A stretch of 64,000 bases of DNA from the NCBI GenBank assembly GCA_026120185.1, contig JANUWF010001691.1, positions 620,001 through 684,000 of the forward strand, given 5' to 3'. The position numbers and the translations under genes were made by a program. The notes beneath the pieces are model-generated. The model had not been told where the DNA came from. It saw only the letters and a list, made by a program, of their open reading frames with translations, and did no database searches. This document shows, piece by piece, positions 10,775 through 22,189 of the stretch (position 1 is its first letter; the number at the start of each line of letters is the position of its first letter). The stretch comes from Voacanga thouarsii (taxonomy: Eukaryota > Streptophyta > Magnoliopsida > Gentianales > Apocynaceae).

Positions 10775-13623
10775 TGTAACACCCCACGACTACGTACCCT
10801 AAAAGGGCGGGGATGTCGCCCCATCTCGTAGGACAAGGGGTCTTTAGAACGAGGTATAAAATATAAAAGCAATCTCCAAAAGGATCAACTTAGATAAATA
10901 AAAAAATACTCTTATTACATTAGGCTCAACTTGGAGCAAAACGGAATAAAACAAAATATTGTTTAGAAGCATAAGCAACAAATGTCTCCTAGAACGGATA
11001 GAGAAAATAGCAAAAGCTTCAACTATTACATGCCCCGCTGACTCAACACAGTCTATCTCCTGAAAACATAATGTAAAACGGTGTGAGAATAAATCTTAGT
11101 AAGTCCTGTGTGTGCACATGGTGTTTTGAATAGTACGTATGCAAAGTGTAAAACATTTGTAGAAATAATTTAGCAAGTCATAAACAATCTCTTTTCGCAA
11201 GGAGTGGGTTTTCTCATTGTCACACTTTGTACAAAATAAATCCTCCACTCGGATAAAAGTCATGTCACCACACGTTGGGCTCCATGAGAACAAAATGGCC
11301 AAGGCACCACACTTTGTGCACCTTGTCCGGACCAGATTATCACACGTTGGGCATTCTGATCAAGGTGAGTGTACAGCCCACCGGGTGAGATACTCCTCCA
11401 TCTCTACACCTAACAAAACCATCCGGGTGTCCATGCCGGGAATAAAAATACCATACCAGGTACACATGCTAGCTCGGACTGGCCTAACCAACCAACACTG
11501 TCGCCTTTTCAAGCATAGTTCATCTTCTGGAGGTGGCCTCCTACCAGAAGATTTACGCTAGCCCTCCAAGACTAGTATTGTTAGCCTACCCTTATTGAGT
11601 ACTCAACGAACATATCCGTCAATTCCTGATTCAAAATATTTCCAAACCTTAGCTTTGTAAAGCGTGGTTTCCTTTAAAAGAGATTTCTAAAAATTTAAGG
11701 AAAAGAATAGTTTTTTTTTTTTTATAAAATCATTAGTTTGACAAAACCGTTTAAAGAATAAATATCCACGTTTACAACCCAAGCAAACATAGTTTAACAA
11801 TAGCTTTACAAAGCTTCAAAACATAGACTTGCCATCACAACATTTAACAAAAGAGTTTATGCAAGGACTTACTTGATATGCCTCAGATAAATGTGATAAA
11901 TTCACAGCTGGCTTTACTCAATTATCCACCTGATCTTGCAACTACCGGGTAATGAGATCTCGATGCTCCTATGGTGATCGTCCTGAGTTCGCTTGAGAAG
12001 AAGAGAGAAGCTACCTCTTTTGCTCCTTAAGGTGTGTTCGACTTTTGGCTTAGAATAGCTCTTGTGTTTTCTAAAATTTTGCAGAGAGATGTTGCTGAAA
12101 TTTTCGTGTAGAATGGAGAGGTTAGACGGTTGCTATGATTTAGAGTTGGAGAAGATTGATTTAGGGTTAGATGGTGATATTTAGATAGTCTCCTAATGGC
12201 TTTAGGTTGCATGGACAACAAAGGCAAAATTTCAGCTTGTTGCGTGTTTCCTTGCTGCCGATTTTAGGGGAGTTTGATGGAGGAAAAGATTATGGAATTT
12301 TGCTCCATTATGCTGGCCGAAATACTGCTCAAGGAAAGGGTTGAATGTGTTCAGAATTTTGGGCCAAACAAGGAAGAGTTTGAGTAGGTTTTGATAACTA
12401 AAAAATCCTGTGCAAGTGCTGTGAAAATTCTGTGCAAGAGTAGCAAGGTTTGGACTGTTTTGGCTGTTGTACTTCTAACGGAATTTCTAGAGGAAAATTG
12501 GGGGTTTTAGGCACTAAAAATAGCTTGATCAGTTGGGGGTTTTTGGTGTGTTTTGTGTACAGAATTTTGGTTGGAGTAGGAACTCAACAGCTGGCCGAAA
12601 TTCCTGCAACAAGCTGTCGAAATTCCTGTGCATAAGCTGGACGAATTTCAGTGTTTTTGTAGGAATAAAATTCTGGTTTTGTGCAGCTAAGGTACCCTGA
12701 ATTGATGAGGAATATTTAGCTGTTTTGAGCTAGGATTTATAGAGTTGGATTGTAGCTAAGAATCTGGAATTTTCGGACAGCTTGTGGTGACACAAGGCTG
12801 CCGAAATTCAGCTAGGAAAAGGAAGAAAATCCTAGTTGAATTTGGATTGAAATAAAATCTGATTTTATCAAGGATTTGGATAGGATTTCCTCTAGTCCTA
12901 GAAGAGTTTGGATTGAGCTACAAGTCCTCCAAGAAGTGGCGGCACTTGCTGGAATTTTTTTTCCAGATTTTTAGCTAACATTCTAGGATTAAATTCAACA
13001 AGATTTCCTACTAGGAAAAGGATTCATTAATTCCACCTATCCATGGCAACATCTATCTAGCTAAAGTCAAGCTAATATTTTAATTACTAGCTAGGGTTTT
13101 TCAAAAATTCTAAGGAACACAAGCTGAAAATTAAAGGTGAACTTTATTCACGTCAAAGTCCTTGAATTTTAGGAAATAGCTATAGAGACTTATTCCCTTG
13201 GAGTAAAAACACTAGAATTTCTCTAGGATAGCTAGATTCTTTTTCGGCCAAGATAAGAAATGGTCTAAAGAAAAGAATTTCAAGAAGAGAAACTAACTTC
13301 ACAAATGGTAGGATTCGAACTCAGGTCATCAAAGGAAATCACCAACCTCCCCGCTATTCCAAAACAACTCCAATACTAATTTTTCTACAAGAAGTTCTTA
13401 CCACCCCAATACTCATCCTTCTAAATCTTCAACCAAACCTCCCTTAACCAAGTCTTTAACAACATAACTATTTCACATCAATTAATTCAAATGCAAGAGC
13501 AACGAAAAAATTCACATGCATCCATGCAAATAAAATTATTCTAGCTACCACATAAAATGCAAGATGCTATGCAATGCATGACTTTTCCCCATAGTCAAAG
13601 GTGGTTTTGGGCGGGGTATTACA
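10775..13623 (-). repeat. 3' LTR of element B (family 2)
   Basis: On the element strand it begins TGTAATACCCCGCC and ends GGGGTGTTACA. It is nearly identical to 19345-22189 with scattered substitutions and a short indel near 10980. It contains the hairpin at 11523-11551, repeated GTGTGG-type boxes at 11220-11352, and a tRNA-like module near 13318-13372. Short ORFs in it are not supported as genes. Confidence 0.95.
11523..11551. other. LTR hairpin, 8 bp perfect stem
   Basis: TCTTCTGG pairs with CCAGAAGA around a 13-base loop that itself holds AGG/CCT. The same hairpin is at 20087-20115 (one G-U pair on RNA), 44805-44833 and 49127-49155, in two LTR families. It may act in the RNA (packaging, polyadenylation or leader folding); function is inference. 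Confidence 0.7.
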
Positions 13624-16600
13624 TCCCCTCCCCCTTAAGAGAATTTCGTCCTGAAATTCAGATTTCATACCCTTCGAGCATACCAGATACTTCCGTCTTA
13701 ACCATTCCTTCGTTTCCCGCGTTGCATCATGTGCTCCATGATGATCCCAAAGTATCTTCACTATGAGTATCTGCTTGTTTCGGAGCATCTTAATACTCCG
13801 CTCCAAGATCTTAACGGGTCTCTCCACATAACTCAGATTGGGTTGCAACTCCAACGGTTCCTCATTGAGTACATGACTCGGATCGAGATTGTACCTTTTC
13901 AGCTGAGAGACATGGAATACGTCATGCATCCCGGTTAGGCCATCAGGTAGATCCAGTCGATAGGCAACCGGTCCAATTTTCTCCAATATTGGGAATGGTC
14001 CCAAGTACCTAGGACTCAACTTCCCTCCCCTCAGATGTTTCAGGATTCCTCTACTAGGAGTCAACTTCAAGAATGCACGGTCACCTACTTGAAACTCCAT
14101 TTCCCTCATCCTAGTGTCTGCATAACTTTTCTGTCTGCTTTGCGCTGCCCTTAGCCTTTCCCGAATTAACTTAATCTTGTTCGTCATCTCCTAAATGCAT
14201 ACTTCACCAGTCTTTTTAACGTTCCCTTCTTCTGCCCATCCCCACTATATCGGTACTTGGCATTTTCGCCCATACAGTGCTTCGTGCGGCGCCATTCCGA
14301 TCGACGCCTGATAGCTGTTGTTATATGCTAACTCCGCATGCGGTAAAGACTCAATCCACTTATCTCCAAAGTCCAAGATACATGCTCGGAGCATGTCTTC
14401 CAGTATCTGAATGACTCTTTCGGATTGATCGTCTGTTTACGGATGAGCAGAGGTGCTGAATTTCAGAGTCGTGCCCAGGGACTCCTAGAACTTACCCCAA
14501 AACCTTGAAGTGAATCTAGGGTCCCTATTCGACACGATGCTCGACGGTACACCATGCAACCTTACAATTTCTCGGGTATATGTCTGAGCCAACTTTTCCA
14601 TTGAGTCCCTTACGTTTACCGGTATGAAATGCGCTGCCTTGGTCAATCGGTCCACTACCACCCAGATCGCATCTTTATGTGACTTGGTCATCGGAAGGCC
14701 AGTCACAAAGTCCATGGTCACCTCTTCCCATTTCCCATCGGGAATCGGTAATGGTTGCAGTAACCCTGCAGACTTCTTATGCTCTATCTTAACCTTTTGG
14801 CATGTCAGGCAGGTTGACACATACTGAACTACATCCCTCTTCATTCCAGCCCACCAATATTTCCTCTTCAAGTCTTGGTACATCTTTACCTCCCCAGGGT
14901 GTATGGTGTATCTGCTCTTGTGCGCTTCGTCTAGTATCCTCTTCCTTAAGTCTTGGATGTCCGGTACACAAATCCGGTCCCGAAAGTATAATACTCCCTT
15001 CTCGTCAGTCCAGAAATCGCTTCCTCCTCTCGCGATCTTTTTCTCCCTAAAAGTCTGAAATCCTGTGCTGCCCTGTTGACCTGATACAATTTCCTGGTCC
15101 AGATCGGGTTTCAAGGTCAGGTTGCTCACGCAGATCTTCCTCTCTTGCACTTACGCCTCTTTCTCCAGGATATCCTGGACTGCCAACACCTTCTGTATTC
15201 TCAAGTGTGCCATTTTCACCTTCCGACTTAGAGCGTCTGCTACCACATTCGCTTTACCCAGATGATAGTTAATGGGGCACTTATACTCTTCCAGGAACTC
15301 CATCCACCTACGCTACCGGAGATTCAAGTCTTTTTGCGTGAAGATGTATTTCAAACTCTTATGGTCCGTGAAAACCTCGTATTATGCACCATACAAGTAA
15401 TGTCGCCATTTCTTTAAGGCGAACACTATAGCTGCTAGCTCTAGGTCATGCGTGGGATAATTAACTTCGTACGGCTTTAGCTTCCTAGATGCATAGGCTA
15501 TGACCTTCCCTTCCTGCTTTAGTACAGCTCCTAGTCCTTCCTTGGATGCATCTGTATAGAGTGCATAGGGCTTATCAGTCTCAGGCAGACTTAGTACGGG
15601 TGCTGAAATCAACCTCCTCTTAAGTTCTTGGAAGCTCTTCTCGCACTTCCCACTCCAAGAAAAAATGACATCCATCTTCAACAGTCGTGTCATTGGTGAA
15701 GCTAAAGTGGAGAAATTTTTAATGAAACGCCGATACTACCCGGCCAACCCAAGAAAACTCCGTATCTCGGTAATGTTCTCCGGTTGTTTCCAATTAGCTA
15801 CGGCTTCTGTCTTAGCAGGGTCCACCTTGATCCCCTCCTTGGATATCACGTGACCAAGGAAAGACACTGAGCTCAGCCAAAATTCACACTTACTAAACTT
15901 TGCGTAAAGCTTGAATTCCCTCAGCTTCTCTAGGACCAACTTTAAGTGCTCCACGTGGTCCTCCGGATTTTTGGAGTAGATGAAAATGTCATCAATTAAT
16001 ATGACCACGAACTTGTCCAAGTATGGTTGAAAAATGTGATGCTTCAAATCCATGAATACTGCCGGTGCGTTGGTTACACCGAACGGCATTACTATAAATT
16101 CGTAATGGCCATACCGTGTGTTGAATGCAGTTTTAGGAATGTCTTCTTCTTTTATCCTCACCTGATAGTATCCTTGCCGTAGGTCCAATTTCGAAAAACA
16201 AGCAGCGTCTTGCAGTTGATCAAACAACTCATCGATCAAGGGTAGAGGGTATTTATTCTTGATCGTTAAATTGTTCAGTCCCCGATAATCGATACATAGC
16301 CTCAGGGTTCCATCTTTCTTCTTGACAAACAACACCGAGGCTCCCCACGGTGACGTACTCGGCCGAATGTAGCCTTGCCGTTGCAGTTCTTCCAATTGCT
16401 CCTTCAACTCCTTCAACTCTGTCTGTGCCATCTGGTAGGGGGTTCTGGATACCGGTTCTGCTCCGGGAATTAGATCTACGGTGAACTCAACTTCCCGTTC
16501 AGGGGGTAGGGAAGTGAGCTTCGTAGGGAACACATCCGAAAAGTCTTTCACTACCTCTGTACTTTCCAAGGTACACTGGTCTTTCGGTTTGTTTAGGATA

Positions 16601-17130
16601 TACGGCAAATATCCCGTACATCCTTTCCTGAGTAACTTCCGGGCTTTAGCTCCAGCAATAAGAAATTTCAGTTCCTTCGTTCGCTTGCCATTGAATTCAA
16701 TTACATCCCATCCAGGTCTCACAAACTGCACCGTCTTGACCTTGTAGTCCATACGAGCTCCGTGTTTCGACAACCAGTCCATACCCAAGATTAAGTCATA
16801 ACCGTCCATGGCCAAGATTATAAGGTCGGCCTCCAGAATCTCCTTCCCAACCTCAATTCCACAACTTCCCATTTTCTTGCCTGCTTCCACCACCTTTCCC
16901 AAGGGGGAACTAACTACTAGGGTATAAGGTAGCTCATTTCCTTCCCAGCCCAGACGTGAAGCACATACTTTACTTACATAAGAGTGTGTAGATCCTGGAT
17001 CTATCAGAACATTAACAAGACAACATTAGATAGAAAGGTTACCTTCGATCACGGCGGCGTCCACTCTGACTTCTTCTCGGTTCAGGGCAAAAACTTTGGC
17101 CTTCACCGGGGCTTCAGGCCTCCCGCTCCG
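13567..17130 (-). pseudogene. Ty3/gypsy pol (PR-RT-RNaseH-IN-chromodomain), element B
   Basis: One reading frame runs from about 17130 to 13567, into the 3' LTR, broken by stops at about 17028, 15736, 15382, 15307, 15151, 14485, 14446 and two more between 14250 and 14190. Domains in order: aspartic protease with [10 protein letters not shown] (about 16995) and LGMDWL; RT with [28 protein letters not shown], and ILIDDIF in place of the usual YxDD box; RNase H with [13 protein letters not shown] and DHKSL; integrase with the H..H/CLTCQ zinc region, [16 protein letters not shown]; the GPY/F region RYLGPFPILEKIGPV; chromodomain YVERPVKILERS...KILWDHH. The last codons overlap the polypurine tract and the first 57 bases of the LTR. 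Most stops are TAG/TAA/TGA at Gln or Arg positions, fitting C-to-T decay. Confidence 0.93.
13624..13637 (-). other. Polypurine tract of element B
   Basis: On the element strand AAGGGGGAGGGGA directly precedes the LTR start TGTAATACC. It is also translated at the tail of pol. Confidence 0.9.
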
Positions 17131-18236
17131 GCTAGTCCAGCAGCAGCACCTCTATTGCCTCCTATTGGCTGGGTCGGCGCGATCTGATCAGTCCTTAAGG
17201 GTTTGCGGCAGACGTTCCTCAGATGTCCTGGGTCTCCGCAGTTGAAACACCTTCTCACACTCCCGCTACCCCAGTAGTTTCTCTCGGTGTGGCCTCACTT
17301 CCCACATAGTCGGCAGTTCAGGCTGCTTTGCATTGATCCGGCTACAGGCACTCGAGGCTGCTTACCCCGGTTTCCCCACGGCATAGAACCCACAGGTCGC
17401 TTATTGCCAAAAGGCCTCATAGGTGGACGACTTGGTTGGAAGGGTCGGTTCACCGGTCGGTGCCGATCTTCGTTCTCCGTCCGGGAAGCTGCGTCCACTG
17501 CGGCGGTGTATGACGTTGGCGGTGATGGAGCCAACGCCTTCCTCAAATCTGGCCATAGCCCTTTCACGAATTGCCGGGTGCGCTTCTGCTCCGTATCTAC
17601 CAAGTACTTGCAGTACTTGGACAACTGCATGAATCGGGCTGCGTATTGGGCCACGGTCATGCCTCCCTGCCTGAGGGTCTAGAATTCATCCTCCCTCTTC
17701 TCAGGCACCAATCAAGGAATGTACTCAGACCGAAAAGCTTCCGTAAAATTGTCCCAGGTCCACTTCTGCTCCTCCTTGTCCCAATCACCCTGTACTCGCT
17801 GCCACCATACCCGAGACGGTCCCCTTAGCCGAAAAGCAGCAAACTTCACCATCCTCTCTTTCGAGTACTGCAGAGTAGCGAAAATGTCCTCCATCTACTC
17901 AATCCATTGCTCGGCTTTCTCATCCTGTTCTACCTCCCCCTAGAATGTGGGAGGCTGGAACTTCAGGAAACACTCCAAGGCCTCATCCTCTCCCCGCGGT
18001 GGTTTCCTAGCCACCTTATCCACCCTTTTAGTCAGGTTCTGTAGGATTGAGGCCATCTTGTCGAAGGCCTGACCCATGGTCACATCCCGTGACCTCTCCG
18101 AAGCTATCTCCTGCTCTCCTGGCAGGTGCTCTTCCGCATCGAGGGGGGAATGATGTATCTGTTCAAACTCCGGGGTGGAGGATGCACTATCCTGCATCGT
18201 TTTGCTACGCACAACTGTTCGGCGTCTTGGTGCCAT
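17103..18236 (-). pseudogene. Ty3/gypsy gag, element B
   Basis: The ATG at 18236 (MAPRRRTVV) is preferred over an upstream GTG because element A starts alike. About 377 codons end at TGA 17103-17105, but pol continues in another frame from about 17130, so a one-base indel between roughly 17110 and 17145 probably separates what was one gag-pol frame. Recognisable: VTMGQAFDKMASIL, FLKFQPPTF, the gag core MEDIFATLQYSKER...FRLRGPSRVWW...NFTEAFRSEYIP, VAQYAARFMQLSKYC, a basic Pro/Arg-rich segment, and zinc knuckle CFNCGDPGHLRNVC (about 17252-17211) after a damaged CRLCGK copy. Stops are at 17940, 17895, 17712, 17682 and 17295. Confidence 0.92.
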
Positions 18237-18552
18237 CTTAATCACATTCACTCAGGGTCAGTTAGTTATCATGGGGGAAAAGAATATGCTTAGGTGCATG
18301 ATCAGTTGATAGTAATGTACTCATCTAAAAGAGAATGTGATGATAACGTGCAGAGATAAATCAAGTAATAAACGAAACTCATGCTTGTCATATAAACCAT
18401 TCTTTGGAGAAAAGAATGGGTCATCTCATACGATACCCTTTTTATTCAAAATAATAGATAGGCCCTATGAGCCACATGCTCCCTTAAGAAAAAGATAAAC
18501 AAGCAAAAGTATGCAAATTCCAGAGAAAGAAAGAGTAAAAGCTGCTGGTCTT

Positions 18553-19245
18553 CTATGTTCGACTCTCCCTAGTTTCAACAGAGGTATCGGAGTCGTCAGA
18601 GGCCGGTTCCACCAGCCACCCCACGGAACTATCGGTTCTCACTATGTAGTTCCTCGCGAAACCAACCCTCCCACTTGGCTGCCCTGACTCACCCTCTCGG
18701 CATCTCTTGGCTCTCATGGCCGTCTCATAGAGCTCGTCCAACGCTAATCAAACTATACCCTTAGGCGCAGGCCTCTCACTCCTGAAGTCTGATGGATCAA
18801 CCAACCCCTTTCTACTTAGCATGGCATCTACACCCAGTCCATATCGGAGTCCACACCCCTTAGGACTCTCTTCTAGCTTCCTCTTTCCCTTAGCTACCCC
18901 TCCTAGAGCTGACTGCCTACCGTTTCTTTCTCCCGGGACAACCTCCATTACCTCCTCGTCCTCTCTTTCTACCCCAACCATCTCTCCCTCGTTCTTATCG
19001 TCTCCCTCATTCCCTAGCTCATCTACCTCTCCCTCACCCAACTCCGCCGTCTCCTCATCTCCCTCATCTTCCCCTAGACTCTCCTCGACCTCTATCTCCG
19101 TCTCAACCACCTGATCGTCTAGCACTGACGGCTCACGCTTTCTATCCGAATCAGATGCGAGTGGATCGGCTACGGGTAGTGGGGCAGGTGGATTCTCGAA
19201 GCCAACGGGCCAGTCTCTGAGAGCCGATACAACTCTTTTGACCAT
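18553..19245 (-). pseudogene. Acidic accessory ORF between primer site and gag, element B
   Basis: 231 codons with a single internal TGA at 18748-18750. It starts MVKRVVSALRDWPVGF at the ATG at 19245, about 85 bases past the primer site, and ends about 315 bases before the gag ATG. The central 80 residues are mostly Glu/Asp with Gly, followed by a basic GKRKLEE patch that could be a nuclear localisation signal. The C-terminal part has GFARNYIV...VGWLVEPASDDSD, matching the GWL...DSD end of the ORF in element A. No known domain recognised. Conservation of start, place and both ends in two diverged elements argues for a real gene. Confidence 0.75.
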
Positions 19246-19330
19246 CCTATAAACAAAAGATAAAAATTAGCACCAAGTCAAAATACTTAAGAAAATAGAA
19301 CCCCACAAGTCAAGTAGTTGCCTAAACCTG

Positions 19331-19342
19331 TCTCTGATACCA
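19331..19342 (-). other. Primer binding site, tRNA-iMet type
   Basis: On the minus strand TGGTATCAGAGA follows the LTR end TGTTACA and a two-base AG spacer. It matches the initiator-Met primer site except for the last base. Confidence 0.93.
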
Positions 19343-19344
19343 CT

Positions 19345-22189
19345 TGTAACACCCCACGACTACGTACCCTAAAAGGATGGGGAAGTCGCCCCGTACCGTA
19401 AGACAAGGGGTCTTTAGAACGAGGTATAAAATATAAAAGAAATCTCCAAAAGGATCAACTTAGATAAATAAAAAAAATACTCTTATTACATTAGGCTCAA
19501 CTTGGAGCAAAACGGAATAAAATAAAATATTGTTTAGAAGCATAATCTCCTAGAACGGATAGAGAAAATAGCAAAAGCTTCAACTATTACATGCCCCGCT
19601 GACTCAGCGCAGTCTATCTCCTGAAAACATGATGTAAAACGGTGTGAGAATAAATCTCAGTAAGTCCTATGTGTGCACATGGTGTTTTGAATAGTACGTG
19701 CATGCAAAGTGTAAAACATTTGTAGAAATAATTTGGCAAGTCATAAACAATCTCTTTTCGCAAGGAGTGAGGTTTTCTCATTGTCACACTTTGTACAAAA
19801 TAAATCCTCCACTCGGATAAAAGTCATGTCACCACACGTTGGGCTCCATGAGAACAAAATGGCCAAGGCACCACACTTTGTGCACCTTGTCTGGACCAGA
19901 TTACCACACGTTGGGCGTTCTGATCAAGGTGAGTGTACAGCCCACCAGGTGAGATACTCCTCCATCTCTACACCCAACAAAATCATCCGGGTGTCCATGC
20001 TGGGAATATAAATACCATACCAGGTACACATGCTAACTCGGACTAGCCTAACCAACCAACACTGTCGCTTTTTCAAGCAGAGTTAATCTTTTGGAAGTGG
20101 CCTCCTGCCAGAAGATTTACGCTAGCCCTCCAAGACTAGTATTGTTAGCCTACCCTTATTGAGTACTCAACGAACATATCCGTCAATTCATGATTCAAAA
20201 TATTTCCAAACCTTAGCTTTGTAAAGCGTGGTTTCCTTTAAAAGAGATTTCTAAAAATTTAAGGAAAAGAATAGTTTTTTTTTTTTTGTGATAAAATCAT
20301 TAGTTTGACAAAACCGTTTAAAGAATAAATATCCACGTTTACAACCCAAGCAAACATAGTTTAACAATAGCTTTACAAAGCTTCACAACATAGACTTGCC
20401 ATCACAACATTTAACAAAAGAGTTTATGCAAGGACTTACTTGATATACCTCAGATAAATGCGATAAATTCACAGCTGGCTTTGCTCAATTATCCACCTGA
20501 TCTTGCAACTACCGGGTAATGAGGTCTCGATGCTCCTATGGTGATCGTCCTGAGTTCGCTTGAGAAGAAGAGAGAAGCTACCTCCTTTGCTCCTTAAGGT
20601 GTGTTCGACTTTTGGCTTAGAATAGCTCTTGTGTTTTCGAATATTTTGCATAAAGATGTTGCGGAAATTTTCGTATAGAATGGAGAGGGTAGATGGTTGG
20701 TATGATTTAAATTTGGAGAAGATTGATTTAGGGTTAGATGGTGATATTTAGATAGACTCCTAATGGCTTTAGGTTGCATGGACAGCAAAGGCAAAATTTC
20801 AGCTTGTTGCGTGTTTCCTTGCTGCCGATTTTAGGGGAGTTTAATGGAGAAAAAGATTCTGCAATTTTGCTCCTTTATGCTGGCCGAAATACTGCTCAAG
20901 GGAAGGGCTAAATGTGTTCAGAATTTTGGGCCAAACAAGGAAGAGTTTGAGTGAGTTTTGACAACTGAAAAATCCTGTGCAAGTGTTGTGATAATTCTGT
21001 GCAAGAGTAGCAAGGTTTGGACTGTTTTGGCTGCTGTACTTCTACCAAAATTTCCAGAGGAAAATTGGGGGTTTTGGCCGCTGAAAATAGCTTGATCACC
21101 TGGGGGTTTTTGGTGTGTTTTGTGTACAGAATTTCGGTTGGAGTAGGAACACAACAGGTGGCCGAAATTCCTGCACCAAGCTGCCGAAATTCCTGTGCAT
21201 AAGCTGGACGAATTTCAATGTTTTTGTGTGAATAAAATTCTGATTTTGTGCAGCTAAGGTACCCTAAATTGACGAGGAATATTTAGGTGTTTTGAGCTAG
21301 GATTTACAGAGTTGGATTGTAGCTAAGAAGCTGGAATTTTCAGACAGCTTGTGGTGACACAAGGCTGCCGAAATTCAGCTAGGAAAAGGAAGAAAATCCT
21401 AGTTGAATTTGGATTGAAATAAAATCTGATTTTATCAAGGATTTGGATAGGATTTCCTCTAGTCCTAGAAGAGTTTGGATTGAGCTACAAGTCCTCTAAG
21501 AAGTGGCGGCACTTGCTGGAATTTTTTTTCCAGATTTTTAGCTACATTCTAGGATTAAAATCAACAAGATTTCCTACTAGGAAAAGGATTCATTAATTCC
21601 ACTTATCCATGGCAACATCTATCTAGCTAAAGTCAAGCTAATATTTTAATTACTAGCTAGGGTTTTTCGAAAATCCTATGGAACACAAGCTGAAAATTAA
21701 AGGTAAACTTTATTCACGTCAAAGTCCTTGAATTTTAGGAAATAGCTATAGAGACTTATTCCCTTGGAGTAAAAACACTAGAATTTCTCTAGGATAGCTA
21801 GATTCTTTTTCGGCCAAGATAAGAAATGGTCTAAAGAAAAGAATTTCAAGAAGAGAAACTAACTTCACAAATGATAGGATTCGAACTCGGGTCATCAAAG
21901 GAAATCACCAACCTCCCTGCTATTCCAAAACAACTCCAATGCTAATTTTTCTACAAGAAGTTCTTACCACCCCAATACTCATCATTCCAAATCTTCGACC
22001 AAACCTCCCTTAACCAAGTCTTTAACAACATAACTATTTCGCATCAATTAATTAAAATGCAAGAGCAACGAAAAAATTCACATGCATCCATGCAAATAAA
22101 ATTATTCTAGCTACCACATAAAATGCAAGATGCTATGCAATGCATGACTTTTCCCCATAGTCAAAGGTGGTTTTAGGCGGGGTATTACA
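19345..22189 (-). repeat. 5' LTR of element B (family 2)
   Basis: 2845 bp with TGTAATACCCC / GGGGTGTTACA ends, partner of 10775-13623. It contains the hairpin at 20087-20115 and a tRNA-like module with box-B-like GAGTTCGAATC at 21888-21878 and a weak box-A-like TGTTTTGGAAT from 21932 (44-base spacing). Confidence 0.95.

Larger units (their letters stand above)
10775..22189 (-). mobile_element. Element B: full-length Ty3/gypsy chromovirus
   Basis: Both LTRs are present (10775-13623 and 19345-22189; 2849 and 2845 bp), with TG...CA ends, a tRNA-iMet primer site, a polypurine tract and the order acidic ORF, gag, protease, RT, RNase H, integrase, chromodomain on the minus strand. Flanks are TACTC (10770-10774) and TCCTC (22190-22194), a 5 bp target duplication with one mismatch. 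Reading frames are nearly collinear but carry about fifteen stops and one frame change, so it cannot make its own proteins. It inserted into a plant-mobile-domain ORF. Lineage: chromovirus, probably Tekay/Del, judged by chromodomain, LTR size and gag style. Confidence 0.95.

Noticed and set aside
11217..11561. Plus-strand 114-residue ORF, with a copy at 19733
   Set aside because: It is antisense LTR sequence of element B; the copy is shorter due to substitutions, and the equivalent in element D is shorter again.
18821..19114. Plus-strand Ser/Pro-rich 97-residue ORF
   Set aside because: It is the mirror of the Glu/Asp-rich accessory ORF of element B (GAG/GAA codons read backwards give Ser/Leu/Pro). 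The minus-strand frame is the one shared with element A.
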